Assembly: GCA_012934845.2 (NCBI GenBank)
Contig: WNNJ02000171.1
Location: 124,001 to 188,000, forward strand
Source: Pomphorhynchus laevis
Taxonomy: Eukaryota; Acanthocephala; Palaeacanthocephala; Echinorhynchida; Pomphorhynchidae
Reading direction: 5' to 3'
DNA: 64,000 bases
Below are positions 26,401 to 35,400 of the stretch, piece after piece. The notes below the pieces were generated by a model. It did no database searches. It was not told the origin of the DNA and worked only from the letters and a program-made list of their open reading frames with translations. The position numbers were made by a program, and so were the translations under genes. Positions within the stretch are counted from its first letter, which is position 1, and each line of letters starts with the position of its first letter.

Positions 26401-29400
26401 ATAGCAGTTCCTCCTGTTGACCTCTAATTCTTATTCTGATACAACGTCTGTTATTTATTAGTTAATTCATAAAAATGACGTTTATTTTAAATTTTATTTT
26501 TTATTTTTTATTTTTATTTTTAACTTGATTTAAATTATAGAAAATCTAAAAACAATTATTAATTTTATTATTTAATTATTAAATTTTGATTTAGCATTAT
26601 TATGTTTTGTTTATTTTATAATTATATAACAATACGTAGACTCAGTTAGCTGATTTAATTGGTATACAAATAGTTAAATGAATAAATTAAATCAGCTAAC
26701 TGAGTCTACGTATTTAATATAATTATAAAATAAACAAAACATAATAATGCTAAATCAAAATTTAATAATTGAATAATAAAATTAAAAATTGTTTTTAGAT
26801 TTTCTATAATTTAAATCAAGTTAAAAAAAAATAAAATAAAATAAAAAATAAAATTCAAAATAAACGTCATTTTTATGAATTGACTAATAAATAACAGACG
26901 TTGTATCAGAATAAGAATTAGAGGTCATCAGGAGGAAGTGCTATGCTATCAGGTTTCGGCCCCTAACTCCTCTACCCAACATAGCAGCGGGGCCAAATAC
27001 ATACTAATGATGTATTTCCTCTGAAATAACTATCTAGTATCTTATTCTAATGCAAAGTATATTATTTATTATCCATCCATAAAAATTTGCCACTTAAGAG
27101 TTTAAATTTATTCTTTATATTATTGTGTTGATTTATATATTTTACTATTTTCTGCTTGATGTTATTTTTATAGTAACCTAGTTTAAAATATGTATCTATT
27201 AAATTATTTAAATGATTTTGAAGAAAGCCAATATCATTACATATTGTTGCAATTCTTAAAATTTCATTATTTAATGTATTATATTTTATATTATATGGTA
27301 TGCATGAATGCTCATGCAAAAATATGTTTCTTGTAAATTTAAATATGTCATCTTTACGATATAAATTAATAGTAGTAATAAATTTATAATACAATTGAAA
27401 ATAAAAACGATTAAATAACATGAATGATAAAGTATGTAATGAATATATGGTTTATGCTTCAATTTTCAATGTGGTTTACCATCTCTATCATAATTTTGGT
27501 ATGCAAATTATTGACTGTTTGTTAAATTAAATGTATATTCTTCATTGATTTAGAGACCGCTGGAAAACATAGAGATGGTAAACCACATTGAAAATTGTAG
27601 CATAAATCATATATTCATTACATACTTTATCATTCATGTTATTTAATCGTTTTTATTCATTTAACTATTTGTTTAACTTATACACTTGTTAAGCGTCATC
27701 TTCAAGTGAACTGAAGAAGAATTATTTTTAGTTTAATTGTTATCCATATCAAATTTTTGTCATTGATCAAGTCAATATTATGGTAGGCGACTGCTAAAAC
27801 TAAAAGTATCTTTTATAAATTTGGTGTATGCTTGAAAACCTAAGATATGATTTTTTATTTTTGAAAATACGATATGATTAACTTACTATTACGCGTTATT
27901 GTTTTAAAGTGCAGGCATTCTAGATATTCGTTTTCACGCATAAAGCCTGTAAGTGGATATGCCCATCCGTCTTTAATTGTTTGTACCCATTGTGCATCAA
28001 TCTACGAAGTAACATAGCAAAATATCTAATTAATAAGAAATAATAAATATAAATCAGGTCAGATAACTGAGTCTACGTATTTTATACTATATAAATTAAA
28101 AATAAAGATAAATAATAAATAATTATATAAAATTTTATATAATTTATATAACGATAAATTTATAATAAAATTGAAAATAAAAATCAAATTTTATGAATTG
28201 ACTAATACATAATATACGATGCATTCGAATAAAGAATAGAGGTTATCATGATGAACTGCTATGCTATAAGGTTTCGACCCCTATTCCTCAACCCAATATA
28301 GCAGCGAGGCCATATCATGACGTATTTCTTCTGATGAAATTTGATTATCTAGCGAATCGTATTCCAATAAAAAAGCATATTGTTTATGATCTATGAAAAA
28401 AATTACTTGATATTTTAACTTTATTTTTAACAGTATTTTGTTGATTTATATGCTGTAAATTTAATATTTTATTAATATTTTGTTGATTTTTACTTCTCTA
28501 TTATAAGGAATAAAAAAATCATCAAACTTGTTTGAAAATTTTTAGAAAATTAACAATGTCGTATCAATAATACATAGTTTCAGTATTTCGGACAGAGGTT
28601 ATAGTAACGGAAAAACAAAGTGAACTGGTCAATAATAACTTGTTATTAAAACAAATCAGATTAGATAACTGAGTCTGCGTATTTTATACTATAAAAATTA
28701 AAAGTAAATGTAAAAATTATAAATAATAAAATTATATAAGATTGTATATAATTTCTATTAAAAGAACATATTTACATTGAAAACCTATTTATATGGGTTT
28801 TAGAAAACCGATTAATATAGGTTTATTAAAAATAATATTATATAATATATAATTGAACAAATTGAGAGAAGTCAACGTAAAATTTATTGTTACAAATTTT
28901 ACGTTGACTTCTCGATTTGTTCAATTTTAAAAAACAATGAAGTCTCTTACACAATAATTATGTTATATAATAATATTAGTATAGGTTATTATCTTTTATT
29001 AAAAACGTATTAATATAGGTTTATGGTTTTTAACCAAGAACATTTTTCAATTAAAAAGTAAAAATATTTTTCAAATTTTATTATATTAAAATTGGTTAAC
29101 AGACACTGACTATGTTGGTTATGTATAAAACGTTCGAGCAACCAAGCTAAATGTTGTTGAAATAGCTCGATAATTGAAACTTTGGATTATCAAAATAAAT
29201 TTTGATAACCATAATGAAATACGATATATTATCTCTATTGAATAAAATTCATACCTTAGCTTCTATGTTCTTATCTTGCAAGATCGATCCGAAATAGATC
29301 TTTTTGTGTTTTTTTTATTAGAGAAAAATATATTTTTTCATTTTGAAAAAATAATAATAAATTATTGAAAGAAAATTTTTTACTATTATGCTTTATGTTT

Positions 29401-32400
29401 TAATACACTTTGTGGTAGATTTTAGATATTAGTAAATAGGCATTACGTCACATTTTCGGTATGGATTGTTTTCGCTGTTGTGTTTAGTAAGTACAACTAT
29501 GTTCAAAATCTGATAGAGCATGAGTACATCGTGAAGACATCTATTTGCGATTTGATTTAAAATCATCTAATTTAGGAAGATCAAATGCTTTATTCTTTTA
29601 AAAAACGTAAGACAGCTTTCTTATATTAAAAGATAAAATCGATTAAAAAAAGCATAAGTGAAAACTTAGGACCAAACCATAATTTTACCTTAGAAATATT
29701 AAAGGTACTTGTCGTAGTTGGTATTGATGGGCTAATTCTGCTTTGCTTAGTATCACCATCAAATTCTTGCATGCATGTTTTCCCATGTGGGCTTAACCTG
29801 AAATTTAGACGTGAAAGCTTTAATCCATTCTCTTGATTTGGTTCGTCACATTCGTTTGTGTCACCAGCTTTTAAAGGATAGCCATTCTTTCCGTCCTTTA
29901 CATAGTGATTCTTTAAATATGATGTCAATGTCGACTTAATGTAAATAATATACCAAATAAGGTGTTTATAATCAAATTATAAAACTGGATGAATATACAG
30001 CAGTTTTCATTCATTCGGTGCCACAAATGGTTTTAAAAATAATTATTAAAAGTGTAAAATATATAAGGTGTTGAAATATCTTAAAAGTAATAATAAGATA
30101 ATATTAAAAATATCAATTTATTTCCTGTCTAGATTTTTATAAATATATAAACACGAAGGAAGTGAGTGAAAAGTTTTTATTCCAAAAAAATCACAATATT
30201 TCGATAGCCTCTACTATCATATTCATGAAATTACTAAAAAAATTCAAAACTGTTTGTAATCCCACAAAGATGATTGCAGGAGCTATGGAAATACTGTGAT
30301 TATTTTGAAATAAAACATTTTACTCACTTGCTTCGTTCCAATCAATTAAGAATAAAACAATAGTTTTCAAAATATTAATATTTTATAAAATTTAACAAAT
30401 ATTTCGTATAATCCATTTAGGTGGATGAATTTTTTAAAACTAAATTTAAAGATTAAGCAATTTTTAAATTGAAGATGAGTAATACACTGTGTGTTTATTG
30501 TGTAAACAGAGATTATATTTAAGTAGGTATTTGTACCAACTTCTGCTTTTTGTGGAAATATGCATGAACCCAAGTATCATCTACCTTTAATGAATTTCCA
30601 AAATACAAAATTTTAAAAACAACATAACATTAAATTTATTATATATTGTTATTTTAAATATTAATAGAATATTATATAAAGATACATCATAAGACGATGT
30701 TTCTTTAACATTTAAATATATACGGATTTAGTTTACCGAGCTGCACATGCATAAATTCGTCGCACACTGTAAATTTGTTGAGTATAGTAAGAGAGCCAGA
30801 GATAAGTTGCCTGTGGTATAATTGTTACAAATAAATTTGCAAAATCTATAATTGTAATAAACTAATTTAAACTTTTATTTTTAAATGAATATTGCTATTA
30901 AAAAACTTAAATAAAATGCAAAATATTGGCTATATTTCGTATACATATAAGCATAACAAACCTTTAAGACAAAAGCAAACATATAGCAATTATTAATGTT
31001 TCTCTTAGTATAAACACAAAATTTTAATTTAAATATAAACTCATAATTTAAATGTTGTCATTCATTCGTAACTTAGAATAAATGCAATCGATTTTATTTA
31101 TGGTATTACAAATCAGATAATTGTAATATTAAGTAATTAAGCTACGTGAAGTTGTGTTTTAACGTTGAACGTAATTAAAAATTGATGACATGTTTTATTG
31201 TAAGTAAAATATACTGTTTCGGTTATTTCCAAATCTTAAAAGCTGCGCTTGAAATTAATCATCAACTACTAGTAATAAATCATTTAAATGCCATTTTAAT
31301 TAGATATACGAATTAAAAACATTATTCAAAAGGCACATATTTTTATCAGCTTGAATAATGAAGTGATTTTGATGATTTCTTAAGGATATCGAGTGTATCA
31401 ATCTGAATTAATATAGAAATTCAATAGTTTGTAAAATTAAATCACATAAATGACTTATTAAAATGGACACAAAAAATAATAAGAATTTCATTTATAAAAA
31501 ATTTAACATATTAGCGTCGACTTTGTAAATGGACGCTAAAATCTTAAATATATTAATGACCATATCAAAGAATTGTTATCTAATGAATAATTAAGAATAA
31601 ATTTCATTTTAATTTTTTAATTTAATAACAATCTTGATTTTTTATCATTTTTTATAATGATGTTAAAGCCTTAAGATTCTATATTTAATTTATACATATT
31701 AATTCCGTATTTATTAAATTTATTTATGCAATTTAATGTATTGGAGTAAATGTTTCAGTTAATTTAAATATTTTCTTACCAGACATCTTTCTGCCGAAAT
31801 AACATCCATGATTGACGTAAGACATTCAATTACTTTTAGATTAGTTGTATCGAGCTGCAATTCGTGATCCGTTGGAGTTTCGTAAACCGAATCGATTCCG
31901 GTAAATTCTAAATAGATACCAAAATGTGCATGCCAGGTTTAAAGAATGATGTTTAATTTTGATAAAAACAGTTTCATTGATTTCGCCGTTTTAATGAACT
32001 AATCGTATAAATTCAATTTAAACGAGTTCAGGTGTTAGCATTGGAGAGATTAAGACGGCTAATAAGGATCCGTTAATGTTTTACATAAACAAGTTAGAGT
32101 AGATATTATTTTTTACGTTATTAGAAAACATCATATATTTAATTTACTTTGAATAATTTATTTTTTAAGTACATTTTAATTCACTCTTATAATTTTGATT
32201 TATTAATTATTCTATAGCTAAACTACGACTTGTCTAATTAAAAATATCAAACTTCGATGATGATCGTATTCACTGTCAAAAATTAACAGCCATTGCTATA
32301 AATAAATTAAAACGATTATTTAGCAACCGGAAGAATTCACAGATGTTATTGTTCTTTTCGAGTTTTATTTTTATATGGAGTAAACTGGTAACAATTATTT

Positions 32401-35400
32401 AAAGTTTGAAGTTTAAATTTGGAATGTAAGAACTTTCTATTAATTATCAGCTAAAAATGGATAATGGTTAATGTTTATCGGTTTTACAATCATAGCCAAA
32501 ATTAAAAATGCCAAAATCTTCAAAACATAAATCTAATTTCATGCAGGAAAATTCCAAAAAATATTGTAATAACGAGTAGCAATGAATGCAAATATAATCT
32601 TAAATGATACCTTTAATTTCTGAATTTTGAGCTTTTTTATATAAGCCTTTAACATCTCTACTCTGGCATATCGTCAATGGAGTTGAAAGATAAATTTCAA
32701 AAAATTTGATTCCGGCTTTGTTATGAATTGACCGAGCATGCTGTCTGCCCTATAATCGAAACAAAAATCACTAAATTAGATCTTGCTAAATTCTATGTTA
32801 TATACATCTTGAAAATAAAATTTACGATAAAACTATATTTCAAAATATTTGTGATAAATGAATTTATATATGACTTTTATATCATAGGTTAAATATTCAA
32901 AGTGAAAAAATCGACTGTCATACTATCGGGTTTAATGCAGTTTCGTTAACCTTTAAAAATTGGACAATGGCGAAGATTGATTTTTATCTAAAGACCGGTA
33001 ATTATTTTATCTTCAGATCGAGGAGTAATAGCGATTCTATATACAATTTCGAAGTTATGTGATATATAAAGGTGGTGCGCGGATGTGTTGAGTAAGCAAC
33101 GGTCCAGGGTTTACTCAGCATATTCATGCATCATTATTATACGAGTGCAACGAAAATTCAACGATAACATTATTCAACGATAACATTATTCAACGATAAC
33201 ATTATTCAACGAAAACATTATTCAACGATAACATTATTCAACGATAACATTATTCAACGATAACATTATCAACGAGTGCAGTGAAAATTCAGCAAGAACA
33301 TTTGACTAAGGTTTAAGGATTGTCCGCGCAGCAATTCGAACTGGTAAAGAGCGCAAGCCTCAATCAATAAAGCAAAGTGTCTGAAACTCCTTTATTCATA
33401 ATGTCACACAGACAACCGAAACGACCAAAGTGTACTTTATTCTACTGATCAGTGTTGCCGAGTACTCCATCATTTCGGTGCTAAGTGGTCGTCTATCGTC
33501 AATTACGTCAGGTAATTGATTATTATTATTTAAAAAAATAATGATAATATTTTGCTCAAATATTATTGAGCAAATAATATAATATTTTGCTCAAATAATA
33601 TCTTGCTACTTATTATTCTGGTTTATTTGTTGTTAGTGATATTGCAATTCGACATTAATATTACATTTAGGTAGTGCATTATGTTATTTATGTCATATGA
33701 GTCGCATATTACTGATCAGTTTAGCAATGCTGATATCAGAGAAACAATTTCGGTTAATCTCACACATTAATAAATCTTGGTACTAAAGTAATATTATTCA
33801 AATGACATTTTCTTACAATAAAATGCTATTTTTATTAGAAAGAAGTGCCTGATAATCTTTATATTAAATTACTGTATAAATATATATATGTTCATCCTGC
33901 ACATACATATAGTTCATTTCGCTAGTTTCTACTATAAAACATCTTTGGAAATCGTATTCTTATACAATACAATTGTATTCATTGATTTAGTACTCATTGA
34001 TACAAATTCTTGAGATAAATTGGTATCTCTTTCTCTACTTGACGACTTATTTAGTGACTAATTATAATTGCTGAAGAAGCTCGAGATTTATAATAAAAGT
34101 ACAATTAATCATTGAAAAGTTATTAAGCAGGGAGAGCTTTGACAAATATATTATTTTATAAATGAATAAACTACTTTTAGAGCTTTTCGATTCGCACATA
34201 AAAAAATTCTAAGCGAGTCTATTTTATAAAGATACCGTGTGCATGTTATTAAATGATCAAATTCGAATTTGCAATGTTTAATGTAAGGAGTTAATTGGCA
34301 TCAGAGTAAGTAAATAAAAGTAAAATACAAGAGATAATATATGGGCTCATCGTTTTAAAAATTAGTCAATTAATTTTAGATGTATCTTAAACAATTGCAA
34401 GCAAAATATAATTTCTGACGTCACAATTCAGCATGTGCTTTTATAAATATATCTTTCACTATTGCTCACCGACTATACTATTTAATTAAGTGCATACTTT
34501 GATAATATCAAGAAATCGATGTTTTCAGATAGTAGATCCGTCTAATTCACTACCTATGTTGAGTTGCTGTTATGCTATTGACTTAGTTAATACATTAATG
34601 GCTATATTAACTCCAGGTAAATTTTAGTTTCTATTTTATTATTTTATTTATTTGTAATTCGATACAATATTGCACATTTTATGATGTACAATACATTTAA
34701 AATACATTTATTGACGTTTCGGCAGAAGCCTTTTTCAATTCTAACTATGATTTACAAAGTGGTAAGTCATACTTATCAGTTTGTAAGTTTGTTTACAGAC
34801 TGGTAAACAAATTGTTTTGAGTATAAATACTTACAATTGAAAAAGGCTTCTGCCGAAACGTCAATAAATCTGTATTGCTAATTGTTGAGTCAATTTGATT
34901 ACTTTTAAATGTATTGTACATCAAAAAATGAGCAATATTGTATTGAATTGCAAATCAATAAAATAATAAAATAAAAACTAAAATACCCTCAGTTAATATA
35001 GCCGTTAATATATTAACTAACTCAATCAAAATCAATATATAACTCAGACAAAATTTATATATACAATAATGGTGCACGAATGCGCTGAGTAAACAACAGT
35101 CCAGAATTTCTTACGAACTGCGGCATTTATCGAAAATTGTGTTACTTGATAGACTAGACTTTGATTCACGACTTTCAGTCACCATGTCACTTCTAGACGC
35201 CCACTTCAGCATCGAAATGATGGAGTACTCGGCAACACTCATTAGTTAAATGAAGCACCTACTGGTCATTTCGGTTACCCGTGTGACATTGTGAATTAAG
35301 ACTTACGACACTTTGCTTAATTGACTGAGGCTCAAGCTCTTTACCAGCGCGAATTTCTGTGCGGATCATCCTTAAATGCTAGGTAGAGGTTATTGCTGAA

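Noticed and set aside
26340-26660. Long terminal repeats of an LTR retrotransposon
   Set aside because: The repeated block lies after a Penelope-type RT with no gag, protease, integrase or primer site; it is the element's own 3' region.
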